A stretch of 25,491 nt of DNA from positions 1-25,491 of the IMG/VR virus record IMGVR_UViG_3300037261_000237; one strand, 5' to 3'. Both the position numbers and the translations under genes were made by a program. The stretch's first letter is position 1. Each line of letters begins with the position of its first letter. This document shows, piece by piece, positions 6,762 through 13,875 of the stretch. This stretch comes from a virus. Under the pieces are notes generated by a model. The model made no database searches and was not told where the DNA came from. It worked only from the letters and a program-made list of their open reading frames with translations.

Positions 6762-7961
6762 CTATTTGGCCAGTTGCGCGGCGGTGGCGGCGATGGTGGC
6801 GGCATTGGCTGGATTGTCGCCATCGGCCGCGTAAATCTCGATGTCGCCCCTGCCGTGCAGGAGGGCGACGCCCACCGGCAGCACCTCGGCCAGTGTGCCG
6901 CCGGTGCGCGGATCGCTCGTGTTGGCGACGAATTGCAGCGCGCAGGGATGCGTCGGCGACCAGGCATCGACGAGCGCGTTGGGCATATAGCTGGTACTCG
7001 AGTCTTTTTTGAGACTGCAGCACATGACGCCGAAATTCGGGTCGAGCGCCATCTGGGAATCGACCAACGACTTGAGCAAGTTATCGCCGTTAGGCAAAGG
7101 CTGGCCCGCCGCCATGATGTGGGCCCTATTCGGAAATGCCGCCGCAAAAGCGGCGCGGATCTGCGCGCAGGAGGCGGTCCATTTCGTGGCCGCGTCCGGG
7201 TCGCCGATCGCGGTCATGTCGTCGGCCGTCTTGGCGACATAGGATTCGAAGCCGGGATTGGTGCCCAGGCCGCCGATTACGACGCCGGTCAGATTCGGGT
7301 CGTTGGCGTAGCGCGCCCCGAAATCCTTGATGAACTGCAACTCGACCGCCACGACCAGCGGGTCCCAGGGCAGGACGGATGAGCCATTGGAGAGCGCGTA
7401 GAATTTCGCGCCGACAAAGGCCGGGGTGGCCGGACCAAACTGGACGCCGACGCTCCATTGTTTGCCATTGGCCTTCGCGAGCGCGGATGCGGCGTCGAGT
7501 TGCGACCAATCATATTTGCCGGGAGCGGTCAGGATCGAGGCCGCGCTCTTCCGCAGCCGGACGCCGGAAAAAGCTTTGTTCGTCCAGCAGCTTTGCGCGG
7601 CGGAGATCGGCGCGTCAGTCGAGAGGAGGTAAAAACTTCCGAGCGGCGCCTTCGTTAGGCTGGGAGTCGGGGTCGCGGTCGACGTAGGCGTGGGAGACGC
7701 GGAGGCAGTGGGGCTCGGCGTAGACGAGGGGGACCCGCTGGGAGTCGGTGTTGGTGACGGTGACGTTGTAGGAGATGGCGTCGGGGATGGAGAAGGTGTT
7801 GGTGTCCATGTCGGTGTGGGTGTTGGGCGCGGCGTCGCGGTCGGCGTCGGGCGTGGTGTTGGTGTTGGTGTTGGGTGCGGTGGCCGGGCAAAGCCGTAGC
7901 AGGACGAATCGAGCGTGAGCACGAGCGCGAGCGCGAGCAGGAGCGGGAGTTTGGTTTTCAT
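6762..7961 (-). CDS. Secreted protein: Pro/Thr-repeat linker plus glycosidase-like domain
   Basis: A 399-residue protein in three parts. Residues 1-23 are a signal peptide ([16 protein letters not shown], then SSC; the LDSSC box is not a good lipobox). Residues 28-102 are a low-complexity PT/PS linker ([20 protein letters not shown]), encoded by an imperfect 6-bp-type repeat at about 7656-7880. Residues 105-399 look like a TIM-barrel glycoside-hydrolase-type domain: [63 protein letters not shown] cannot name a family or the catalytic acids. It sits inside the early transposition operon between MuB and Gam, which is unusual, and is probably a cargo (moron) gene altering the host surface or degrading polysaccharide. 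Confidence 0.8.
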   Translation of the reverse strand: MKTKLPLLLALALVLTLDSSCYGFARPPHPTPTPTPRPTPTATPRPTPTPTWTPTPSPSPTPSPTTSPSPTPTPSGSPSSTPSPTASASPTPTSTATPTPSLTKAPLGSFYLLSTDAPISAAQSCWTNKAFSGVRLRKSAASILTAPGKYDWSQLDAASALAKANGKQWSVGVQFGPATPAFVGAKFYALSNGSSVLPWDPLVVAVELQFIKDFGARYANDPNLTGVVIGGLGTNPGFESYVAKTADDMTAIGDPDAATKWTASCAQIRAAFAAAFPNRAHIMAAGQPLPNGDNLLKSLVDSQMALDPNFGVMCCSLKKDSSTSYMPNALVDAWSPTHPCALQFVANTSDPRTGGTLAEVLPVGVALLHGRGDIEIYAADGDNPANAATIAATAAQLAK

Positions 7962-8008
7962 TTATTGTTAGGCTGGCTGGTTGGTTTGGTTTGTTCCGGG
8001 GTCGGAAA

Positions 8009-9082
8009 TTATGCTTTGCCGAACTCGCCTTTGGCCCAGCTGTCGGCGCTATCGCTCGTCGTCAGAAAATGTTTCCAGGTGACGCGGCAGTGCGCGCCGG
8101 TGGCGAGCGAGCGCGCCGCCTTGAAATATTTGGTCAGCTTCCCGATTCCTTTTTCCTGCGCGATCGCTTTTACGATCAGCGCCGCTTCGCCGGCCGGCTC
8201 GGTTTCGAAGCCGTAGGCTTTAACCAGGAGAAGAATGTCGCTGGCGGTGGGGACCGCCGGGATCTGGAGCCGGAAGACGCCGCGGTTGCTGATCTGCCCG
8301 AGGAAATCCTTGTAGCGCGCGTTCTCCATCATGTCGGGCACGACCGGAGTTCCGCAGAGCACGACCGGCGTCCCGCAGTCGTCGTTGAACTCGCGGATCC
8401 GATCGACCGTCACCGTTTTGATGGTGCGGCCGGTGACGGCCTGGTGAAATTCGTCGACCAGGAGCAGCCAGAGATTATTGAAACGGGCGAGGAGGATTTC
8501 GCGCATTTCCTCGTGCGATTTGCGCACGGAGATTCCGCCGCGGGCGCGCGCGATCGCTTTCATGCTCGCGATCACGCCGCCGCCCGCGGGCAGCTTGGCG
8601 TAGGCGGTCATGAGCTCGACTTCGGCGACGTATTTGAGCGCCTTGGTTTTGCCGCTCTGGTTCCGGCCCCAGATCATGCCGATCTCGCCGTTTTTGCGGA
8701 TCATCTTGCAAAACGAGCTGATCCGTTTGACCACGCTCAGCTCGGCGACGTAGGGCTCGACGCCGTAGGCCTGGCGCTCGGTCCACATCGCGCGGAAGTG
8801 GCGCACCTGGCCGCAGAAGGAAGTGAGATCGGCCTCGTATTTGCCCCGGAAAACTTTCGAGATGGTGGCCTGGGAGAAAGCGGTTTCTTTCGCGATCTCG
8901 GAGAAATTCCGGAGGCCCCGGCTCTGCGCGTGATCGACCAGCCAGAGAACGTCCTCGAGCAGCTCGGGCGCGACGCCGCGGTCCAGCAGGTTTTTCTCGA
9001 CCGTCTGGAGATCGGGCAGTGAGCCGGAGTGATCGGCCAGGCCGTTTTCGGAATGAAGAGTGAGAGCCGCGCTATTATTCAT
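8009..9082 (-). CDS. MuB-like AAA+ ATPase, transposition target activator
   Basis: A 357-residue protein with Walker A GRNQSGKT at residues 139-146 and Walker B LLLVDE at 206-211. An N-terminal HTH (about 56-80, NFSEIAKETAFSQATISKVF) precedes the ATPase, as in MuB. MuB forms ATP-dependent filaments on DNA, chooses target DNA and stimulates MuA strand transfer. The later CGTPVV and NRGVFRLQIP stretches fit the sensor regions of AAA+ proteins of this group. The gene begins five bases after the transposase stop, within the same operon. MuB is about 312 residues; the extra length is at the N-terminus. Confidence 0.88.
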   Translation of the reverse strand: MNNSAALTLHSENGLADHSGSLPDLQTVEKNLLDRGVAPELLEDVLWLVDHAQSRGLRNFSEIAKETAFSQATISKVFRGKYEADLTSFCGQVRHFRAMWTERQAYGVEPYVAELSVVKRISSFCKMIRKNGEIGMIWGRNQSGKTKALKYVAEVELMTAYAKLPAGGGVIASMKAIARARGGISVRKSHEEMREILLARFNNLWLLLVDEFHQAVTGRTIKTVTVDRIREFNDDCGTPVVLCGTPVVPDMMENARYKDFLGQISNRGVFRLQIPAVPTASDILLLVKAYGFETEPAGEAALIVKAIAQEKGIGKLTKYFKAARSLATGAHCRVTWKHFLTTSDSADSWAKGEFGKA

Positions 9083-9087
9083 GGTCG

Positions 9088-11100
9088 TTAGGCAAAATCA
9101 TCCATCGAAGCGATGGGACGCGGCTCCGTGTCGGAGGGTTCGCCGGCGAAATCATCCAGCCCGGCGGTGTTGGCGCGCCGGGCGCGGCTGGCGGCTTTTT
9201 CGTCGGGGGTGAAATCGCGCGCGGTGTCGGCGAGCGCTTCGTTCGTCGCGACCATCTCCGCGTGCGCGCTGCTGTCGCCGGCGTGCCGGAGTCGCGCCGG
9301 CGCGAGACGATCGGCGGTGCGCGCGGCGGCATGGCCCCAGGCGCGAATCGTGGCCGCTTCATCCAGCGGGCTGACGCCATGCACGCGCCGGGCAAGGCCA
9401 AGGAATTGCTTGCGCGCGCCGCAGACAAAGAGGTACTCCGGCGCGAACGGATTAACGAAGACGAGATACTTTTCGCCCTCGGGCAACTCGACTTCGCGAG
9501 TCGCGCCGGGCGCGAGAATGCGCGCCTCGAAAATCATTTCTTCCGGGTCGATCTCGATGTCGCGAAAACGGAAGTAGGAGCCCTTCACTTTTTCTTCGCG
9601 GGCGAGATCATCGAGCAGGAGATCGCAGACCACGTCGGGCCCGATGTGCAGGAAAGTCGGCCGGGCCGGGTCGTAGACTTCCGCCGGGCTGAGCTGCCGG
9701 GTGCGGCTGTAGGTTTGCGGCTGAGCCCGGACTAACGAGTGAAGCAAGCGCCGTGATTCCTCCGGCAAAGCGAGGAGCTCGCGCTCGCCCAGCCAGTCGA
9801 GCGCCTGGGGCGCGGTCCGATATTCATTCGTGAGGTATTCGCATTTACTCCAGCCTTCTAGGCGATGATTGGTGCGGCCGTTGATCGCCCGGTAGAGATC
9901 GCCCAGGAGCGGGAGGAAATGGGCGTGATATTCGAGGGTGGGATGGATGAGGAGAGCGCGGCGCGATTCTGGCAGCCGGGCCGCGAGCTCGAGCAGGTCC
10001 TGCTCGTAATCGAGCATCTTCGCGAGCGTTTCCGGGCGGCGCTGTCGATCGGGGCCGGTCTGGGCCGGGAGATGGTCGAGCCGGTTGTGAATGAGGTTGC
10101 GCAGGCTTTCGAGATGAGCCTTGGCCCTCGGGTTGCCTTTCCCCTCGCCGCGCCAGCTGGCCAGGACGGCCTGTTCTTCGCCGCTGATGCCGCTGTAGCG
10201 GATGTTGATCAGTCCGCCGGTGCGATCGTAAAGGATGCGCGCGATCCGCTCGCGAATGAACGCGGTGCCGTGCTCGCTCATGATCCAGGTGCCGCGCGCC
10301 GAGTAGCCGGTATGGAAAAGCATCCCAGCGAGGAGGAGCCTAACGTTGCGCTCTTTCAGCCCTTCCATTTGCGCGGGGTTGAGCGCTTTCGGAAGGCGCG
10401 GCTTCGTGCCCCAGGCAAACTTGTTCCCGGTGCCAACGCAAAGCGCATCCAGTTCCATGACGCGGCCGACCGCGCCTTTCACTCCGACCCGGACGAAATT
10501 GTCGTGCCAGAGATCGTCGATCTGGACATGACTCATCGGCCAGAGACCGACCCGAGTGGAAAAGGTTTGCGGGAGGCCGGGCGCGGCCGCGCTCAGGCCG
10601 ATATGGAAAGCGATGCGCTCGGTTTTGGTGGGCTGCACCCGGTAGAGATTCCGCTCGCTCCAGCCGCGCGGAAGATTGGGCCAGCCCGGATGACCGTCGT
10701 AGCCAGGGATCGCTTCGCGCCGCCGCCAGCGTTCCTGCAGATCCTCGATCGCGCTGTAGCCGGACCGCTTGTGCTCGTCGTAGAGCTTCTTCAGGAACTG
10801 CTGAAACTCCGGGTTTTTCGTGCGCGCCGCGCGGACCGCTTCGACCGCGCGGTAATCGATGAAAACGCGCCAGTCGGCGCCGTCGCGCAGCTCGTCGTAG
10901 ACCCGGCGCACGGTCGCCGGGCTGACCCCGAGGATGCAGGAGATTTGCTGGAGCGCGTGCCGGATCGGCCTAACGAGCGGGACCCGGCAGAAAGCTTCGA
11001 CCCCATCGCGAATCCGATCGCGCTGCGCCTGCGGCAGAGAGGCATAGAACTTGTCGTTAGGCAGAATGACGAGCGCTTTCATGTTAATCGGCGACGGCAT
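9088..11100 (-). CDS. MuA-like DDE transposase
   Basis: A 670-residue protein, close to MuA (663). An N-terminal HTH (about 51-74, QQISCILGVSPATVRRVYDE) is followed by the Mu transposase core: HVQIDDLWHDNF near residues 191-202 carries the first catalytic Asp (D195/D196), SEHGTA at 275-280 occupies the second position, and AKAHLES (E331) the third. The second position reads Glu instead of the usual Asp. A beta-barrel-like region follows and the end (GLDDFAGEPSDTEP, IASMDDFA) is acidic, as expected for contact with MuB. Two starts are possible, ATG 11100 or ATG 11082 (MKALVILPND); the second leaves a one-base gap after the upstream stop. The stop is in the dispersed motif. Confidence 0.9.
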   Translation of the reverse strand: MPSPINMKALVILPNDKFYASLPQAQRDRIRDGVEAFCRVPLVRPIRHALQQISCILGVSPATVRRVYDELRDGADWRVFIDYRAVEAVRAARTKNPEFQQFLKKLYDEHKRSGYSAIEDLQERWRRREAIPGYDGHPGWPNLPRGWSERNLYRVQPTKTERIAFHIGLSAAAPGLPQTFSTRVGLWPMSHVQIDDLWHDNFVRVGVKGAVGRVMELDALCVGTGNKFAWGTKPRLPKALNPAQMEGLKERNVRLLLAGMLFHTGYSARGTWIMSEHGTAFIRERIARILYDRTGGLINIRYSGISGEEQAVLASWRGEGKGNPRAKAHLESLRNLIHNRLDHLPAQTGPDRQRRPETLAKMLDYEQDLLELAARLPESRRALLIHPTLEYHAHFLPLLGDLYRAINGRTNHRLEGWSKCEYLTNEYRTAPQALDWLGERELLALPEESRRLLHSLVRAQPQTYSRTRQLSPAEVYDPARPTFLHIGPDVVCDLLLDDLAREEKVKGSYFRFRDIEIDPEEMIFEARILAPGATREVELPEGEKYLVFVNPFAPEYLFVCGARKQFLGLARRVHGVSPLDEAATIRAWGHAAARTADRLAPARLRHAGDSSAHAEMVATNEALADTARDFTPDEKAASRARRANTAGLDDFAGEPSDTEPRPIASMDDFA

Positions 11101-11797
11101 CGAGGGAGCGTTTTGCTTTGCCGAAAAGGCTGGCCATCAAGAGGCGCTGCGACTTCGGCAGCAGCGTGGGACTGTTCTCCCGGAGAAAACGGTCAACCGA
11201 TCGGCAGATTGTTTCGTAGCTTTCGAACGCGTCCGCCTCGGCTTGCGCGCGCACTTCGGCCAGAGTCAGCTTCTTTCCCTTGCGCTCGCGCCGGCCGCCG
11301 AGCGGCGCCGGATAATCGAGCATCAGCTGGTAAGAGCCGCGGCCATTGACCCAGCGCGCGACGTAGGAGACGACTGGATGCCGCAGATCGAGCCGAAACT
11401 TCTCCAGCTCTTTGAGCGACGTGACCACATCGTTCGTGAGCAGCTCGAACGTCTTCGACCGCTTCCGGTCAATTTGGACAGTACTGTCTAATTGGCCCTT
11501 GAGGCAGGCGCCCCCAATAAGCATGTAGCGGTTGGCCGACCGGTGGGACTTGCCGAAATTTTCCTTGATGAACGGCCCGAATTCGCCGCGCGGCAGCCGG
11601 TCCTTGACTTCATGGAGAACGATCCCAACCATGACCGCGCAAATGCCGCTCAAGTTTTCGTGGGTGGCTTCCAGCTTAAGCAGGCCAGCAACAGTCGCCG
11701 CCATCTGCGCGCGGTTCATGTCGGCGAGGCCGATCGCTTCGCGCACCAGAGGGCTTTCGTCGTTAGGCGGGATGAGCGCCAGCGTACCTTTTTTCAC
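11084..11797 (-). CDS. DUF3102-like protein
   Basis: A 237-residue protein. The stretch VGIVLHEVKDRLPRGEFGPF, then GKSHRSANRYMLIGG at about residues 57-93, fits the DUF3102 pattern (a helix with EAK..L..GEF..W, then fS.rtA.rYM), found in phage and plasmid proteins thought to bind DNA. The rest is helical and basic (RRERKGKKLTLAEVRAQAEA). PPNDES near the start is encoded by the dispersed motif (11760-11768). Its position just before the transposase suggests a role in early replication or control. It overlaps both the upstream gene (ATGA) and the longest transposase frame. Confidence 0.75.
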   Translation of the reverse strand: MKKGTLALIPPNDESPLVREAIGLADMNRAQMAATVAGLLKLEATHENLSGICAVMVGIVLHEVKDRLPRGEFGPFIKENFGKSHRSANRYMLIGGACLKGQLDSTVQIDRKRSKTFELLTNDVVTSLKELEKFRLDLRHPVVSYVARWVNGRGSYQLMLDYPAPLGGRRERKGKKLTLAEVRAQAEADAFESYETICRSVDRFLRENSPTLLPKSQRLLMASLFGKAKRSLDAVAD

Positions 11798-12171
11798 GCG
11801 ACGAATTTCCTTTTGCGCAGGCTGCCGGCGTCGCGGATGAGCTCGTCGAGCTGGGGCGCGGTCATCTCGCCGAGGAGCGCTTTGATCCGGTCCATGAAAT
11901 CGCCGCTCCGGTAGGTGGCGGAGCGCGCCAGATGGAGCGCCACGCTCCGCCGCGTGATCATGTAGCGATTGACCTCGCGGTTCATCGGCTTGTGCGCGTC
12001 CAGCTCGCCGGATTCGATGCAGCCGTAGATGTAGTTGAGCGAGCGCCCCAGGATGCGGGCCGCTTCGTCCGGGCGCATCAGCGGCTTTTCAAAATCGATC
12101 AGGAAACCGAACGCGATTTCATAATCCGACTGACGGGCCGGCGGGCGGATCGGTGGCGGAGCGGCGCCCAT
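11794..12171 (-). CDS. Excisionase/MerR-type HTH protein
   Basis: A 125-residue protein. Residues about 30-85 (LMRPDEAARILGRSLNYIYG, then ELDAHKPM and ITRRSVALHL) match the HTH_17 / excisionase-type DNA-binding fold: RPDEAAxxLGxSxxxIYxxIESGEL followed by a strand and a RxSVxxxL helix. The C-terminal part (LLGEMTAPQLDELIRDAGSL) is a helical tail. It probably binds phage DNA as an early regulator or a transposition accessory factor. The start lies four bases after the upstream stop and the end overlaps the next gene by ATGA. Confidence 0.75.
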   Translation of the reverse strand: MGAAPPPIRPPARQSDYEIAFGFLIDFEKPLMRPDEAARILGRSLNYIYGCIESGELDAHKPMNREVNRYMITRRSVALHLARSATYRSGDFMDRIKALLGEMTAPQLDELIRDAGSLRKRKFVA

Positions 12172-12175
12172 ACGC

Positions 12176-12367
12176 CTAATGGCTGAGTTGGGCGTCGGGC
12201 AGGGCCTGGATTTCGCAGAGCAGGGCGCGCTCTTCCGCGCTCTGCGCGGCGGCGGTCGTGGGGAGAGCGGCCCGCAGATCGGCGCGCGCGGTGGTTTCCC
12301 ACGCCATCGGGGTAATGATCCGCGCCGTGGCGGCGGCGAGGCAGATAATGATGAGGAGCTTTTTCAT
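12176..12367 (-). CDS. Small exported or membrane protein
   Basis: A 63-residue protein with a clear signal-peptide-like N-terminus (MKKLLIIICLAAATARIITP) and a short Ala/Glu-rich mature part (AQSAEERALLCEIQALPDAQ). Its leader is an unusual A-rich stretch (complement of 12368-12390, AACCAAAAAACCAAAAACC before ATG), similar to the leader of the secreted gene at 7961. The function is unknown; a membrane-acting early peptide is possible. Confidence 0.6.
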   Translation of the reverse strand: MKKLLIIICLAAATARIITPMAWETTARADLRAALPTTAAAQSAEERALLCEIQALPDAQLSH

Positions 12368-12397
12368 GGTTTTTGGTTTTTTGGTTTGAGAGAGTCG

Positions 12398-12610
12398 TTA
12401 GGCTGGGGAACGGTTGGCGCGGGCGAACTGGGCGCGCTTGGCGTCGCGGGCGGCGACGACCTTGGAGAGATCGATTGGCTCTGCCACGTCGAACGAGGCG
12501 CCATAGCTGGGGGATTCAAGGCAGCGGTCGGTAAAGCAGACGATCGCCACTCCCGCCCAGGGCCCTTCGCAAGTGATTTCCTCTGCCTCGAGGCCGGGGA
12601 TCGCGCTCAT
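12398..12610 (-). CDS. Small early protein, function unknown
   Basis: A 70-residue protein, MSAIPGLEAEEITCEGPWAG, then VAIVCFTDRCLESPSYGASF and a helical end (VVAARDAKRAQFARANRSPA). The start at 12610 overlaps the stop of the upstream HTH gene by ATGA; the longer frame from 12805 is a shadow of that gene. The stop lies in the dispersed motif (12395-12403). No family is recognised. Confidence 0.65.
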   Translation of the reverse strand: MSAIPGLEAEEITCEGPWAGVAIVCFTDRCLESPSYGASFDVAEPIDLSKVVAARDAKRAQFARANRSPA

Positions 12611-12786
12611 TTGGCGGCCTCCGCGCGTTTCAGTGCCCGGTAGCGCCGCAGAAGCGGTTTGCTCTCCCGCATCCTCTTCAGCACGTACCAGAGATGGATG
12701 CGCGAAACTCCGAGTTCGCGAGCGTGTCGGACGATCCCAGGGAATTGCGGATTCTGGGGCGAATAGGGTTTCCTGTTGCTTTTCAC
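12607..12786 (-). CDS. Small Cro/Ner-like HTH regulator, first early gene
   Basis: A 59-residue protein read from GTG at 12786. The sequence VRHARELGVSRIHLWYVLKR (residues 19-38) is a clear helix-turn-helix, followed by a basic tail (ESKPLLRRYRALKRAEAAK). GTG is preceded by AGGAA eight bases upstream, and the stop overlaps the next ATG as ATGA. As the first gene of the early operon, opposite the repressor, it takes the place of Ner in Mu or Cro in lambda: it probably limits early transcription and repressor expression. The role is inferred from position and fold. Confidence 0.75.
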   Translation of the reverse strand: MKSNRKPYSPQNPQFPGIVRHARELGVSRIHLWYVLKRMRESKPLLRRYRALKRAEAAK

Positions 12787-12809
12787 GGTGTCGTTCCTGT
12801 AACATGGCT

Positions 12810-12838
12810 ATTAAAGAGCAGAATTCTTACCACGTCCA
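12810..12838 (-). promoter_or_regulatory. Predicted early leftward promoter with embedded operator
   Basis: Read on the minus strand, TGGACG (12838-12833, four of six against TTGACA) and TTTAAT (12815-12810, five of six against TATAAT) are separated by exactly 17 bases. The palindrome AGAATTCT (12820-12827) lies in that spacer, so a bound repressor would block polymerase. Transcription would begin near 12803, about 17 bases before the GTG of the Cro-like gene. The host's sigma-70 consensus is assumed. Confidence 0.5.
12820..12827. promoter_or_regulatory. Operator candidate 1 (CAGAATTCT)
   Basis: This perfect palindrome AGAATTCT, preceded by C, occurs three times within 170 bp and nowhere else in the window that I found. 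This copy lies between the repressor gene and the early operon, inside the predicted early promoter. Confidence 0.5.
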
Positions 12839-12855
12839 GACTTTTTTCTTATCAA

Positions 12856-13272
12856 ATGCAGAATTCTCTCAAGCGGATCAGAAAAGACCGTGGCATCACT
12901 CTGAAAGCCCTCTCCAAGCAGAGCGGGTATGCGGTCTCGACGATCAACAATTTTGAGAACGGCCGGTCCGGTGCGAGTCCAGAATTCTTGCGGCAAATGG
13001 CCGAAACTCTGAAGGTCTCGACGCACCAAGTTCTCGGGACCGAGGACGCCCGGACTAACGAATTACCACCGCGGCGACCGAAGTTCGACTTCGGGACGCA
13101 AGAGGGAAGCCGGGAAGCGTTTCACTGGTTGATCGAGAATATGCCGCTCGAGCATCTGTTGGAGCGCGTGAATGCGATCCTGGATGACTCCGTCAAGCCA
13201 GCCGATCAGAAACTGGCCATGGTGAAAGCCATGATGCCGACGATCGAGAAGAGAATCCAGGCTCTGCGGTAA
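12856..13272 (+). CDS. XRE-family phage repressor (c-like)
   Basis: A 138-residue protein. Residues about 5-60 (LKRIRKDRGITLKALSKQSG, then VSTINNFENGR and LKVSTHQVLG) form a typical XRE/cI HTH: recognition helix AVSTINNFENG. The C-terminal half (EAFHWLIENMPLEHLLERVN, IEKRIQALR) is helical and probably dimerises; there is no LexA-type peptidase Ser/Lys pair, so it is not self-cleaving by that route. It is divergent from the early operon and is the likely lysogeny repressor. The start ATG at 12856 begins the domain; the upstream in-frame extension is non-coding. Operator-like AGAATTCT palindromes overlap its first codons (12860-12867) and lie inside the gene (12981-12988), suggesting autoregulation. 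Confidence 0.85.
   Translation: MQNSLKRIRKDRGITLKALSKQSGYAVSTINNFENGRSGASPEFLRQMAETLKVSTHQVLGTEDARTNELPPRRPKFDFGTQEGSREAFHWLIENMPLEHLLERVNAILDDSVKPADQKLAMVKAMMPTIEKRIQALR
12860..12867. promoter_or_regulatory. Operator candidate 2 (CAGAATTCT), at the repressor start
   Basis: A second exact CAGAATTCT copy covers codons 2-4 of the repressor. Its centre is 40 bp from copy 1, about four helical turns, which would put dimers on the same DNA face. Confidence 0.45.
12981..12988. promoter_or_regulatory. Operator candidate 3 (CAGAATTCT), inside the repressor gene
   Basis: A third exact copy, about 121 bp from copy 2, lies within the repressor coding sequence. It may support DNA looping or roadblock control. 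It encodes ordinary residues (PEFL), so it could also be chance. Confidence 0.35.
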
Positions 13273-13306
13273 CAGGTGGCATCGCGGGTGCTCTAACAGA
13301 AAGAGC

Positions 13307-13768
13307 ATGAAAAAGCTGATTCTCTGTTTCCTCCTCGCCGCCTCTGTGGCCAGCGCCCATGCGGGACAACGGTCGTTCATTTACGGGCGCATTTTGAGCG
13401 TGACGAGCACCGGCGTGCTGATTTCGTGCGCATCGGCCAGGCACTCACATCCGACTGGATCTTATGACCTGGCGGATTCCGGCAACCAAATCGTCCACGT
13501 GACGGCCGATCCGAAGACATTGTTCGCGATCTTGTCGAAACTGCCGGACACGACGATTCACGCCGGCGACAAAGACACCGTGATGCTGAGCGCGCTGGCC
13601 CAAGGCGAATACACCTACACCACGGTTTTGAGGGTGCAGAACACTGTGCCGAACCTGGTCTCTCCGGAAGCGATTGCGCATTACAGCGTGGTGACTCTTA
13701 TCGACCCAAACAATCCGCCCAAGCCGTCCGGCACCCCGGAAATGAAACTGCCGCGCTACAATTTGTAG
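13307..13768 (+). CDS. Exported protein of unknown function
   Basis: A 153-residue protein with a signal peptide (MKKLILCFLLAASVASAHAG, cleavage likely after AHA). The mature part looks like a beta-rich domain (YGRILSVTSTGVLISCASAR, VTADPKTLFAILSKLPDTTI, YTYTTVLRVQ). It lies 34 bp downstream of the repressor on the same strand and may be expressed in the lysogen, so a lysogenic-conversion role is possible. The gene is followed at once by the dispersed motif and the first late-promoter module. The family is not recognised. Confidence 0.75.
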   Translation: MKKLILCFLLAASVASAHAGQRSFIYGRILSVTSTGVLISCASARHSHPTGSYDLADSGNQIVHVTADPKTLFAILSKLPDTTIHAGDKDTVMLSALAQGEYTYTTVLRVQNTVPNLVSPEAIAHYSVVTLIDPNNPPKPSGTPEMKLPRYNL

Positions 13769-13769
13769 T

Positions 13770-13875
13770 CGTTAGGCAGAGCTTCCGCCCTCTGGAAACG
13801 CTTTATCCATCCCTGACTCGCCCCAGTCGCCTGAGTCATTGGCGTCCCGCCGGCGCGGGGTGCGACGCTCGACGC
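13770..13875 (+). promoter_or_regulatory. Late-promoter-like module, copy 1 (upstream of the lysis cassette)
   Basis: In order: CGTTAGGC (13770), a short TTCC...GGAAACG hairpin followed by CTTTA (13784-13804), a 30-bp block (13811-13840) identical to 23109-23138, and GCGCGGGG (13853-13860), then the ATG at 13876. The 30-bp block carries the dyad TGACTC (13814-13819) / GAGTCA (13833-13838). The same order and nearly the same total length (106 against 105 bp) occurs before the scaffold gene. Mu has activator-C-dependent late promoters at both equivalent places. The likely meaning is an upstream terminator followed by an activator site; the start of transcription is not visible. Confidence 0.6.

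Noticed and set aside
7690-7899. Plus-strand frame rich in Gly and Val (GVGVGVG-type)
   Set aside because: It is the antisense reading of the Pro/Thr linker repeat of the secreted protein.
10968-11062. GCCTAAC ... GTTAGGC pair 94 bp apart, resembling an integron attC site
   Set aside because: It lies inside the transposase reading frame, the inner L sites and the required imperfect palindrome are not seen, and no integrase or cassette array is present. The half-sites belong to the dispersed 9-mer.
9865-11349. 494-codon plus-strand open frame
   Set aside because: It lies opposite the transposase and DUF3102-like genes, with no recognisable domain; long antisense frames are common at this GC content.
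12398-12805. 135-residue minus-strand frame from 12805
   Set aside because: Its first 65 codons overlap the 59-residue HTH gene in another frame and look like random sequence; the ATGA junction supports the start at 12610.
12694-12855. N-terminal extension of the repressor frame
   Set aside because: It runs antisense through the Cro-like gene and the promoter region and has no domain; the HTH begins cleanly at the ATG at 12856.
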